From a virus, in the IMG/VR virus record IMGVR_UViG_3300030060_001224, positions 1-44,788 of that record: a stretch of DNA of 44,788 nucleotides. One strand, 5' to 3'. This document shows positions 13,393 to 20,246 of the stretch, in pieces (the first letter of the stretch is position 1; each line of letters begins with the position of its first letter). The translations under genes were made by a program, and so were the position numbers. Below the pieces are notes generated by a model. That model was not told where the DNA came from and made no database searches. It saw only the letters and a program-made list of their open reading frames with translations.

Positions 13393-13687
13393 TAGAGATT
13401 GGACATTGAGTTATCTGTCCTCGGTTGCAGGGCAGATCACCACATCATCAGGTGAGGGTGTGACCACGCGGCATTATGCGTGGGCATCCCCAGAGATGGC
13501 GGATTACTGGTTGCATTACATCGTGGATGACAATGGCAAGCAGGGCGTGTTGATTCGCTCCTTCATTGCGCCAGACACGCAACTGTATTCCGTGATCGGG
13601 TACTGCGAGTACCACGACATCAACTATGAGTTGGACGAGAGTCTGCCGGAGGAGGATCGTGATGAACGCCGTGAAAAAGCACATTGA
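13385..13687 (+). CDS. Hypothetical protein (100 aa)
   Basis: ATGs at 13382 and 13385 follow GGAGGG; 13385 has the better spacing. Probably a small beta-sheet domain: TLSYLSSVAGQITTSSGEGV, MADYWLHYIVDDNGKQGVLI, YSVIGYCEYHDINYEL. Acidic C-terminus EEDRDERREKAH. No family recognised. Confidence 0.65.
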   Translation: MSDRDWTLSYLSSVAGQITTSSGEGVTTRHYAWASPEMADYWLHYIVDDNGKQGVLIRSFIAPDTQLYSVIGYCEYHDINYELDESLPEEDRDERREKAH

Positions 13688-13919
13688 GGCGGTGGCGCCC
13701 ATCTTGGAGATGCAGAACAAGATGGCGCAGCGGTATCACCAGTCCATGTTGGACAAGGGATATGTGTTGTGTCCTGAGTGCGGTGGTCAGGGTGAATGTG
13801 AGTACGAGCGAGCCGTCGTGGATTGGAACCATGGCGGCTACCTTGAGGGCTACCAAGCCGCGTGCCAGGAATGTGAAGGAGAGGGCTATGTGGAAGAGTG
13901 CTGCGGACATGACGGTTGA
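13662..13919 (+). CDS. DnaJ-type zinc-finger protein
   Basis: 85 residues, ATG 13662 behind GGAGGAGG, overlapping the previous stop. CPECGGQGECE and CQECEGEGYVEEC give the paired CxxCxGxG motifs of the DnaJ cysteine-rich domain, about 30 residues apart. An N-terminal helix (AVAPILEMQNKMAQRYHQ) precedes them. This is the second stand-alone DnaJ-like finger in the operon. A role in protein folding or nucleic acid binding is possible; unproven. Confidence 0.72.
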   Translation: MNAVKKHIEAVAPILEMQNKMAQRYHQSMLDKGYVLCPECGGQGECEYERAVVDWNHGGYLEGYQAACQECEGEGYVEECCGHDG

Positions 13920-14055
13920 GGAGTTCGCCAAGGAGCTTGCCCGAATCCGGCATGAGGCTTGGTACATCAAGACCGTTGTCGGTACGCGCCAAGATCGTGC
14001 GTACAAGAATCAGAAGCGCGGTGATTTTTACGGGGGCAAGAAGGATGAGTCTTAA
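13888..14055 (+). CDS. Small hypothetical protein (55 aa)
   Basis: ATG 13888 has AAGGAG six bases upstream; a later ATG at 13909 lacks a good site. Contains DMTVEEFAKELARIRHEAWY, a probable helix, and a basic tail (YKNQKRGDFYGGKKDES). DMTVEE is shared with the 13213 product. Function unknown. Confidence 0.55.
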   Translation: MWKSAADMTVEEFAKELARIRHEAWYIKTVVGTRQDRAYKNQKRGDFYGGKKDES

Positions 14056-14239
14056 ATATATGGCGGTCATGCTTGTGTGCACCGGAGGGGTTTGCGAGTG
14101 GGAGCGTGGTTCTGAGTTGCATGACGAAATGTGGCAATGCTTGTACGAGATCGCTGAAAAGCGCCCGAAGTATTATGAGAACAAGACTCTAAAACTTGTG
14201 GACTGTAAGCTCACAACAACTTATAAACATGAAGAATGA
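14045..14239 (+). CDS. Small hypothetical protein (64 aa)
   Basis: ATG 14045 overlaps the previous stop by 11 bases, with AAGAAGG upstream. Begins MSLKYMAVMLVCTGGVCEWE, moderately hydrophobic at the start, then charged. Four cysteines. No transmembrane helix is convincing. Function unknown. Confidence 0.5.
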   Translation: MSLKYMAVMLVCTGGVCEWERGSELHDEMWQCLYEIAEKRPKYYENKTLKLVDCKLTTTYKHEE

Positions 14240-14678
14240 TAATAAAATCTTAGATTTCACAATTACCCTATATTCTAATAGGTTAAAGATTGTGAAGGAG
14301 GTGGTGTGCAAACCCACCGAACTTGAGGCGGTGATTGACGAACTGGACGAACAAGCCAGCATCCCCAGAAGGGGAGACGGTCACCATGGTTACTACATCG
14401 AGGTCGAAGTAAGGAGATACAAGGATGTATTTAGGGAACCAGACGTTGTTGGTAAACGACGCTCTAAATCTACTGCGCGGAAAGCTAGTGCGGTTCATTC
14501 TGGAGGACGGCGACATGAGGATGATCGCAAACCTCGTAGCAACAGCGGACGAACTAGGTCTGGAGTACGATCAGAAGTCAATGACGTATCGGGATCGAAA
14601 GGCCGAGGAAGCAAGAAGCAAGGGTCGGGCGCAACTAGCAAAGGAACTAGAGCCAGGTCTGAACGCGCTATTCGGTAA
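14229..14678 (+). CDS. Hypothetical protein overlapping the next gene (149 aa)
   Basis: ATG 14229 overlaps the previous stop by 11 bases. The first half looks like a real domain (KILDFTITLYSNRLKIVKEV, ELEAVIDELDEQ, HGYYIEVEVRRYKDVF). From about residue 66 to the end, 254 bases overlap the 14425 gene and the product becomes arginine/serine-rich low complexity (GKRRSKSTARKASAVHSGG). Either the tail is a by-product of overprinting or the true protein works with a disordered basic tail. Confidence 0.5.
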   Translation: MKNDNKILDFTITLYSNRLKIVKEVVCKPTELEAVIDELDEQASIPRRGDGHHGYYIEVEVRRYKDVFREPDVVGKRRSKSTARKASAVHSGGRRHEDDRKPRSNSGRTRSGVRSEVNDVSGSKGRGSKKQGSGATSKGTRARSERAIR

Positions 14679-14877
14679 GGCCTACACTAGGTATGGAGAG
14701 TCGGTCTTTGACGATGACGAAAACCGTGAAGCACAGCGTCAGGAAAGAAATCGCAAGGCGCGAGAGCGGTATCACGCAAAAAAGAAAGGTAAGACCAATG
14801 GCAGCAAAACGCGGAAGACCAACAGTCGAAAAAAAGGCGGCGTTTCGCAACGTGGCCGTGCCGATGGAAATCTATGA
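14425..14877 (+). CDS. Hypothetical basic protein (150 aa)
   Basis: ATG 14425 with AAGGAG upstream. N-terminal MYLGNQTLLVNDALNLLRGK and DMRMIANLVATADELGLEYD look folded; the middle has FGKAYTRYGESVFDDDENRE; the end is a lysine/arginine helix (RQERNRKARERYHAKKKGKT) that may bind nucleic acid. It overlaps both neighbours (254 and 80 bases). No family recognised. Confidence 0.6.
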   Translation: MYLGNQTLLVNDALNLLRGKLVRFILEDGDMRMIANLVATADELGLEYDQKSMTYRDRKAEEARSKGRAQLAKELEPGLNALFGKAYTRYGESVFDDDENREAQRQERNRKARERYHAKKKGKTNGSKTRKTNSRKKGGVSQRGRADGNL

Positions 14878-14980
14878 GATGATCCGCGAGCTGTCGAAGG
14901 AAGAAGACCGGACAATCGCAAGGCAACTAGCGGTCCTGATCAAGGACGCATACCAACAGACAAGGGAGAAGTCTGCATGA
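14798..14980 (+). CDS. Ribbon-helix-helix DNA-binding protein
   Basis: 60 residues. MAAKRGRPTVEKK gives an AT-hook-like RGRP arm, then a short strand (FRNVAVPMEIYEMIRELSK) and a helix (EEDRTIARQLAVLIKDAY) in the Arc/MetJ ribbon-helix-helix order. Such dimers bind inverted or tandem repeats as repressors. Start at ATG 14798 with AAAGG upstream, nested in the previous gene. A candidate binder for the inverted repeats at 6237 or 7147, by inference only. Confidence 0.65.
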   Translation: MAAKRGRPTVEKKAAFRNVAVPMEIYEMIRELSKEEDRTIARQLAVLIKDAYQQTREKSA

Positions 14981-15216
14981 TGAAGAGGTTTTTGAAAACA
15001 TTCTTTCCGATGTTCTACACCGAGTCCGAACCGGAGCGCGCGCGAGATGATCGAGGGCGGCTGGTCGGCGACGACAAGAAGACACCCACCTTCAATGAAG
15101 CCTGGGTCGGGGGTCAAGCACCGGCACCCAAGAAAGCGGCGCCCAAAAAACCCGCCCCGAAGAAGCGGGGCAGACCTAAGGGCAGCAAGAACAAAACTAC
15201 AAGGAGCAAGAAATGA
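14977..15216 (+). CDS. Small protein with basic AT-hook-like tail
   Basis: 79 residues, ATGA overlap with the previous gene. N-terminal FLKTFFPMFYTE is hydrophobic; the C-terminal 30 residues are lysine/proline/alanine repeats (APKKAAPKKPAPKKRGRPKG) ending in SKNKTTRSKK, like histone H1 tails and AT-hooks (RGRP). Likely binds DNA non-specifically. Confidence 0.65.
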   Translation: MMKRFLKTFFPMFYTESEPERARDDRGRLVGDDKKTPTFNEAWVGGQAPAPKKAAPKKPAPKKRGRPKGSKNKTTRSKK

Positions 15217-15434
15217 GTGACGCTAGTTTCACCAAGGAAGAAGAATTGCAAGCGTATGGCGGAACATTTGAATACGATGTTTCGATTCCACTCAAAGTGG
15301 TTGTGGATTTTTCCGAGGCTGATACGCACTGGAAAAATGCATTAAGGGAGGAGGTTCGCAAGAAGGTCATTGAGCATATTGATAGTGTCGATGACTTTGC
15401 GTTTGAATTTACCGGGCCTAACTTCTCTGAATAA
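15213..15434 (+). CDS. Small hypothetical protein (73 aa)
   Basis: Last gene of the operon, ATGA overlap, AAGGAG upstream. EEELQAYGGTFEYDVSIPLK, VVVDFSEADTHWK, then a helix (ALREEVRKKVIEHIDSVDDF). A small alpha-beta acidic domain. No family recognised. Followed by a terminator. Confidence 0.65.
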   Translation: MSDASFTKEEELQAYGGTFEYDVSIPLKVVVDFSEADTHWKNALREEVRKKVIEHIDSVDDFAFEFTGPNFSE

Positions 15435-15439
15435 GAATC

Positions 15440-15461
15440 GGGCGGCGTGAGCCGCCCTTTT
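15440..15461 (+). terminator. Intrinsic terminator of the 11-15 kb operon
   Basis: GGGCGGC, loop GTGA, GCCGCCC, TTTT. Lies between converging genes; only the plus side has a T-run. Confidence 0.82.
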
Positions 15462-15463
15462 CA

Positions 15464-16246
15464 TTAAAACAAACTCAGCTGCTCCGGTTCACGCATGATC
15501 TCGTCTATGTCCTTATGCATGATCTCGGTAAACTCAATGTCACAGAAGTTGCCGCAGTCAGGCATGATGAACTTCTGCCGAGCGCCCTCGTTAGACTTTA
15601 ATTCATCCAAATAAACTCCGCGAATACAGGAGTTGCCGACTTGCCGCTCGGCCTCGGCCATGCGTTCAAAGTAGTCTGGGAAGTCTCGCCTGATCTTGTT
15701 CCAGTATCCCTTGCCGCCTTTGACACAGCCAATGCAGTTGTTGTTGCCGTAGCCCAGCTTGTACATGGCAGGTCGTTCTATGCCGGCCTGTTCTAAGTAG
15801 TACAGGCACTCTGGCTTGGTTAGCTTCTTTTCAATCAGCGGGAAGATCGGCTTGGCATCTGGGTATTGTTCTTGGAATCGGATGGCGCGGTTGACTTCCT
15901 TCTTGGAATACTCAAACCCAAAGACCTGTGCCTCGTACTCCATCTCTTTTTCGATTCGCTGCCGGACTCGTTTCTTGAGCACCAGCGTGCATCGAGCACC
16001 GCCAGGTCCGTTGACGTACTTGTCTTTGGTGATGACATCAAACTGATTGCTATGCTTGTGAGACTTGGTCACCATGATGTCCCGACCATACCAATCCTCG
16101 CACTCCCGAATGAACCGCTCGTTGTCAGGGTGCGCCGTATCAATGTGGAAGTAGATCGGGAGCACCCGATCCTTGCCATACTTGTCTATCGCCAGCTTGG
16201 TTGCCACCGCACTGGTGACGCCAGCCGACCACCATGAAATGATCAT
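15464..16246 (-). CDS. PAPS-reductase-like (ATP pyrophosphatase) enzyme
   Basis: 260 residues from ATG 16246 with GGGAGG upstream; coupled by ATGA to the preceding gene. The N-terminal SWWSAGVTSAVATKLAI is the PP-loop of the adenine-nucleotide alpha hydrolase fold (S-G-x-x-S type), followed by IYFHIDTAHPDNERFI and GARCTLVLKKRV. Conserved cysteines lie in NNNCIGCVKGG, NSCIRG and MPDCGNFCD. Phage members of this family are annotated as PAPS reductase or DndC-like; substrates are usually unknown. It could activate sulphur for DNA or tRNA modification, but no dnd gene set is present. Confidence 0.8.
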   Translation of the reverse strand: MIISWWSAGVTSAVATKLAIDKYGKDRVLPIYFHIDTAHPDNERFIRECEDWYGRDIMVTKSHKHSNQFDVITKDKYVNGPGGARCTLVLKKRVRQRIEKEMEYEAQVFGFEYSKKEVNRAIRFQEQYPDAKPIFPLIEKKLTKPECLYYLEQAGIERPAMYKLGYGNNNCIGCVKGGKGYWNKIRRDFPDYFERMAEAERQVGNSCIRGVYLDELKSNEGARQKFIMPDCGNFCDIEFTEIMHKDIDEIMREPEQLSLF

Positions 16247-16695
16247 GCCTCCCACCTGAACTTCAGCTGCCCGTAGATCGGTTGCCACTCCCGATTCCGA
16301 TTCTTGCGATCCCAGCCCTGCGAGGTGGGCTTGACCTCCCCGACGATCTTCCAACCGGCGCCCCGAAGCGAGGAGCCAGACTCTTCTTGCAGGGTATATG
16401 TGACCATGCGCTTGCCGCCCATTTGCTGCCAGATCCGCCAGCACCGCCCGTAAAGAAAACTGCACGAGTTTTTGGGTGCGTGATCCACGACACAAACTCT
16501 GGTAACCTCGGCTGTCAGGCCGTCGTCTAGCAATCGAGCCACCGGTCTGCCTACAATAGCTACCCCGACAAGTTCACTGCCGTAGCTCGCCCCGATAGCA
16601 AATTTACCGCCACCGGTAGGCTTATTGTGCCGATGAAAGTTTTCGACAAACTCATTCGCCTCTCGAATGCTCACGGGTGTAACTTCCAGTTTCAC
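16243..16695 (-). CDS. XF1762 family protein (GNAT-like)
   Basis: 150 residues. Features EANEFVENFHRHNKPTGGGK, VGVAIVGRPVARLLDDGLTA, EVTRVCVVDHAPKNSCSFLY and LQEESGSSLRGAGWKIVGEV match the XF1762 family, small phage proteins with a GNAT-like fold. These often sit beside PAPS-reductase-like genes in phages, as here (ATGA overlap). Biochemical role unknown; an acetyltransferase-like modification is plausible. Confidence 0.8.
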   Translation of the reverse strand: MKLEVTPVSIREANEFVENFHRHNKPTGGGKFAIGASYGSELVGVAIVGRPVARLLDDGLTAEVTRVCVVDHAPKNSCSFLYGRCWRIWQQMGGKRMVTYTLQEESGSSLRGAGWKIVGEVKPTSQGWDRKNRNREWQPIYGQLKFRWEA

Positions 16696-16883
16696 GACAA
16701 CGACCCCGTCTCGTTGGTGGTGTCGAAGTCATAGTCTTCTTTGTCTCGTGATCCCCCGATAACAAGACCACAGATACGGCATCGAAGATCAAACCGGCGC
16801 TCTTCTAAACTACGAGACGAGCAATGAGGACACATTCCTGCATCCAACCGTTTTTGAATGATGTCGTCATCATCTACGATCAC
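16692..16883 (-). CDS. Small zinc-ribbon protein (63 aa)
   Basis: GTG start at 16883 behind CGGAG; ATGA overlap with the next gene. CPHCSSRSLEERRFDLRCRIC provides a two-CxxC zinc ribbon. N-terminus acidic (IVDDDDII), C-terminus acidic (KEDYDFDTTNE). Function unknown, nucleic acid or protein contact likely. Confidence 0.65.
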   Translation of the reverse strand: MIVDDDDIIQKRLDAGMCPHCSSRSLEERRFDLRCRICGLVIGGSRDKEDYDFDTTNETGSLS

Positions 16884-17052
16884 GTTTTGTCTCCGTCCTG
16901 ACGCACACCGCTTCCTGATTCATTGGCATGTTCTCCCAAAGAATCTGAGTCGCTGCTGAGTGACAATCCTGTATCGTTGGGAACCCCGACAGAATCTTTG
17001 TCTCGACCTTGTCGGTTTCCACAGCGATCACTAGGACGAGGAGCCATATCAT
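16870..17052 (-). CDS. Small protein with N-terminal hydrophobic segment (60 aa)
   Basis: ATGA overlap with the preceding gene. Begins MIWLLVLVIAV, a short signal-anchor-like segment, followed by a soluble part with two cysteines (TIQDCHSAATQ and EAVCVRTE) and a basic tail. The pair of cysteines after a signal-like segment suggests a periplasmic or membrane-anchored peptide with a disulphide. Function unknown. Confidence 0.55.
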   Translation of the reverse strand: MIWLLVLVIAVETDKVETKILSGFPTIQDCHSAATQILWENMPMNQEAVCVRTETKRDRR

Positions 17053-17267
17053 TCCGCCGCCGACTCTGACTCAAGAACTGATTTCTTTGCCGAAAGCGAA
17101 ACGACATTGTCTCTACCTAACCCCCGTAAAAACTTTTCAGCGATGTCTGGTGTCAAGCCGGTCAGTTTCCTGAAACGGTCAACGGCCTGTTCTAATGTCA
17201 GGCCACCTTTCTTGTAGTCGATCAAAACGTCTATACTGCCTGCGATTTTGGGGTCAGCTTCAGCCAT
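17049..17267 (-). CDS. Hypothetical protein (72 aa)
   Basis: Overlaps the end of the helicase gene by 37 bases. Helical: AGSIDVLIDYKKGGLTLEQA, VDRFRKLTGLTPDIAEKFLR. Common as a short gene after SNF2-like helicases in phages, but without a family that I can name. Could be an accessory factor of the helicase, by position. Confidence 0.65.
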   Translation of the reverse strand: MAEADPKIAGSIDVLIDYKKGGLTLEQAVDRFRKLTGLTPDIAEKFLRGLGRDNVVSLSAKKSVLESESAAE

Positions 17268-18718
17268 TCTCTAGCCTCCTCTCCTAATACTCGTGCACCT
17301 ATATCAATCTTATCACGAAGGGCTTTGACGATCTTCTCGTCAATCGTCCCGTCTGCGATCAAGTCAATGTAGGTGACAGGGTTTTTCTGACCAATACGAT
17401 GACAGCGATCCTCGGACTGGATCCGAGTTTCAAGGTTGAAGTCATTAGCATAGTAGATCACTGTGTTGGCCTCGGTCAGCGTGAGGCCATAACCAGCCGT
17501 GGCTGGATTCGCTACGAAGAATCTTGCGTTGCCACCTTGGAATCTGTCGATGGCGATCTGCCGGTCCTGATCAGATGTGTCGCCGTAATAAGAGACCACC
17601 GAGTCCGAGCCGTGTACGTTAGCCAGTTCATTACGAATGTTGACGATGTCATATCGAAAGCGTGACCAGATAATAATCTTACCGGACACTTCTTCAATAC
17701 AATCCATGAGCGCGGACAGACGTTGAGTGGGCAACTGAAGCAGTTCACCATCATCTGTTTTGACATGACCCGACAACACCTGTTGTAAGCGCAGCATCTG
17801 CGTAATCATCTGCGGTGTACTGACGAGCTTGTCGTCTTGTAACAATGTGATGGCAAACTCCTGCAACTCTTTATACATGCGGATTTGTTCCATGGTCAGA
17901 GTCACATGACGCACGGTGTAGGTTTTTTCCGGCAGGTCAAGACAGTCTTTCTTCAAGACTCGATATGTGTGTGGGTCAATACGCATGGTCAGCTCCTCCA
18001 GATTTTTGTAGCCAAGAATTTGTTGAAAGCTGTGTGCGCCCATGGTGCGCTTTTGCAGAACAGCGAAGCGCCCTTGAAACGCATAGTAGGAGTCGTACCC
18101 CAAGATGCTGGGGTCAAGAAACTGAAACTGTGAGTACAGGTCCATTGGTGACTTTGTAACGGGCGACCCTGTCAACAGTCTTCTGTACTTGAACTTCTCC
18201 GCAATCTTGAGTAAGGACTTGGTGCGCTTGGCCTTATGGTTCTTGATGGTTGTTGATTCATCAATGGCTATGAGGCCAAAGCGCCCGAACTTCTGAGCCA
18301 TCCACTCCCCCGCCTTCTTGCCTTTGGCTGACGAGAAAGCCTCCACATTCATAACGAATATCTTTACGCCAAGGTCTCGGCTATTGAAGAACGCCCGAAC
18401 CTTATCGCGGTACGTCTTGGTGTGATTTGCCTGCCAATGGCACACGGTATGCGCGATCTCATCTGAGAAATGTTCTGGAATCTCCTTGTTGATCCAGTTG
18501 CGGTACACGCCCTTGGGTGCAATGATCAAAGCAAACTCAACCCGATCTAACGGGTTGATTGCCTGCGACCCAAGGTAGGCAATGCTGTCGATCAAGACCT
18601 TTGATTTACCAGTACCCATCTCCATAAAGAACCCGAAGGATTCCTTGTCAACGCTACGATCCAACGCCTCAACCTGGTGTGCATATGGTTTCGTTTTGAT
18701 TTTGTAGTTGACTTGCAT
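17231..18718 (-). CDS. SNF2-like superfamily 2 helicase
   Basis: 495 residues from ATG 18718, behind GGGAGGACATGG (a version of the early leader); longer readings start upstream in the promoter. Walker A MEMGTGKS at about 32-39, motif Ia IIAPKGV, motif II LIAIDEST (DEST instead of DEAH), motif III LLTGSPV, then GKIIIWSRF, VANPATAGYGLTLTEANTVI and motif VI QSEDRCHRIGQ. This is the SWI2/SNF2 layout. Phage copies probably act as DNA translocases during replication or repair. It heads a minus-strand operon of six genes ending at 15464. Confidence 0.92.
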   Translation of the reverse strand: MQVNYKIKTKPYAHQVEALDRSVDKESFGFFMEMGTGKSKVLIDSIAYLGSQAINPLDRVEFALIIAPKGVYRNWINKEIPEHFSDEIAHTVCHWQANHTKTYRDKVRAFFNSRDLGVKIFVMNVEAFSSAKGKKAGEWMAQKFGRFGLIAIDESTTIKNHKAKRTKSLLKIAEKFKYRRLLTGSPVTKSPMDLYSQFQFLDPSILGYDSYYAFQGRFAVLQKRTMGAHSFQQILGYKNLEELTMRIDPHTYRVLKKDCLDLPEKTYTVRHVTLTMEQIRMYKELQEFAITLLQDDKLVSTPQMITQMLRLQQVLSGHVKTDDGELLQLPTQRLSALMDCIEEVSGKIIIWSRFRYDIVNIRNELANVHGSDSVVSYYGDTSDQDRQIAIDRFQGGNARFFVANPATAGYGLTLTEANTVIYYANDFNLETRIQSEDRCHRIGQKNPVTYIDLIADGTIDEKIVKALRDKIDIGARVLGEEAREWLKLTPKSQAV

Positions 18719-18740
18719 CCATGTCCTCCCATATTGTCTA

Positions 18741-18769
18741 AACATAGGCTTACGGTTTAGTTCCGTCAA
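18741..18769 (-). promoter_or_regulatory. Sigma70-like promoter of the helicase operon
   Basis: On the minus strand TTGACG, 17 bases, TATGTT, about 23 bases before the ATG at 18718. The -35 is near consensus. Confidence 0.55.
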
Positions 18770-18799
18770 GCCATCAAACCTGAAGAGGATGTACTTGGT

Positions 18800-19378
18800 A
18801 TGAGTAATGAAATAGATATCTTCGCTGAAGAAGATAAAACCTTCGATGCTAGCACGCTGGAGGGCGTGCAGGCTGAGAACGGCAAACAGTTATCCGGTCT
18901 GGTTCGCCGGCTTAACGAGAAACAAGAACAAATCGACGAGACTGAAAAGTATCTCAAAGAACTAAAAGCAGAAAAACAGCGGATTGCGTTTGAACACATT
19001 CCTATGCTCATGGATGAGATGGGGATGGAGCGTATTGATGTTGACGGTCTAACCGTCAAGCTCAAACCATTTGTGACGGCGTCGATCCCTGCTGACCGGA
19101 AGCAGGATGCTTTTAATTGGCTCCGTGAACATGGTCTGGATGACATCATTAAGAACGACATCATCGTGTCGTTTGGTCGTGGGCAGGATAATAAAGCTGG
19201 GGACGTAATGTACGACCTTGAGCAAAAGGGATTCCACCCAGAACAGAAGACTCATATCCACAGCATGACCTTGAAGGCGTTTGTTCGTGAACGTGTCGAG
19301 AAAGGTCTGCCTATCGACTTGGATATGTTTGGAGCGTTTGTAGCAAGAACTGCTGAGATAAAGAGGAACTCGAAATGA
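18800..19378 (+). CDS. Coiled-coil replication-block protein (192 aa)
   Basis: First gene of the replication block; ATG 18800 with GAAGAGG upstream. An acidic N-terminus (EIDIFAEEDKTFDASTLEG) is followed by a coiled coil at about 30-65 (LVRRLNEKQEQIDETEKYLK) and a globular part (DVDGLTVKLKPFVTASIPAD, FNWLREHGLDDIIKND). Overall layout resembles phage proteins placed before the SSB gene, sometimes called Gam-like, but I cannot confirm a nuclease-inhibitor role. ATGA-coupled to the SSB-like gene. Confidence 0.7.
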   Translation: MSNEIDIFAEEDKTFDASTLEGVQAENGKQLSGLVRRLNEKQEQIDETEKYLKELKAEKQRIAFEHIPMLMDEMGMERIDVDGLTVKLKPFVTASIPADRKQDAFNWLREHGLDDIIKNDIIVSFGRGQDNKAGDVMYDLEQKGFHPEQKTHIHSMTLKAFVRERVEKGLPIDLDMFGAFVARTAEIKRNSK

Positions 19379-20193
19379 GTACAGAAGTAGCAAAGAAAAA
19401 GGAGACCGCTGTCTCCACCGATCTGCTTGATCAGATGATGTCTGATGAAGGCGCTGGAGTGAACTTTGACGTTAACGACATGGAGATTCCATTTGTCCGT
19501 CTAGCGCATCCGATGTCTGATGTAATGAACAAGACTAAGCGTGTGTTTATGAAAGAACTGCGTGCCGGTGAAATCTACAACACGATCAGCAAGCAGATCT
19601 GGGATCCAGAGAAAGGCATCACCGTTATCCCAGTGCATCAGGAAACCATCTACACGCATAAGCTCAAAGATCAGTTCAAACGATACAGCTTGGCCGATCC
19701 TGAGTTGGATGCGTTGTTGAAGCGTGTAACACGGGAAGGTGCCAAGGAATACATCAAGGACGCCGAGGGCAAGATCGAAAGTGAGTTGGTTAAGTCTGAC
19801 AACTATTACTGTGTGATCATAGACGAAGATGGCAGCACACAGAAAGCTATCATCGACTTTCGGTCTACCGGTTTGACAGTCAGCCGCCGCTGGAAGACAC
19901 AGATCTCCATGCAGAAGGTTCAAGATTCCAAGGGCAACTTTCGGACTCCGCCACTGTATGGTGTGATGTGGAAATTCACAGGCGTTGATCAGTCCAACGA
20001 TTACGGCGCATGGTCCTCGTGGTCGATCTCCAAGATAGGGATCGTGGATCGTGCAGATGTATTCGCAGAAGTGAAGACGTTCCGCGAACAGATTTTGAAG
20101 GGTGAGGTCAAGCCCCAGCAAGAGGACGAGCCTGTGCAGGACTCGGCTCCGGTTGGCAACGACATTCCGTCTGACGACGACATCCCCTTCTAA
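19375..20193 (+). CDS. Single-stranded DNA-binding-like protein
   Basis: 272 residues. The C-terminus SDDDIPF, after a disordered acidic stretch (QQEDEPVQDSAPVGNDIPSD), is the same type as the E. coli SSB tip (DDDIPF), which recruits partner proteins. The body has aromatic residues spread over beta strands (KQIWDPEKGITVIPVHQE, LYGVMWKFTGVDQ, YGAWSSWSISKIG), as in phage ssDNA-binding proteins. Its position at the head of the replication genes fits. The OB fold itself cannot be shown by eye. Confidence 0.72.
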   Translation: MSTEVAKKKETAVSTDLLDQMMSDEGAGVNFDVNDMEIPFVRLAHPMSDVMNKTKRVFMKELRAGEIYNTISKQIWDPEKGITVIPVHQETIYTHKLKDQFKRYSLADPELDALLKRVTREGAKEYIKDAEGKIESELVKSDNYYCVIIDEDGSTQKAIIDFRSTGLTVSRRWKTQISMQKVQDSKGNFRTPPLYGVMWKFTGVDQSNDYGAWSSWSISKIGIVDRADVFAEVKTFREQILKGEVKPQQEDEPVQDSAPVGNDIPSDDDIPF

Positions 20194-20198
20194 TCGTT

Positions 20199-20233
20199 GG
20201 GGCGGCAGGTAGCACGGCCTGTCGCCCCTTTTT
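20199..20233 (+). terminator. Hairpin terminator or attenuator before the primase
   Basis: GGGGCGGCAGG, eight-base loop, CCTGTCGCCCC (one G-U pair), five T. It separates the SSB-like gene from the primase, whose GGAG and start follow within 20 bases, so it may set the ratio of the highly needed SSB to the downstream enzymes. Confidence 0.8.
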
Positions 20234-20246
20234 CGCGGAGTAAGTG

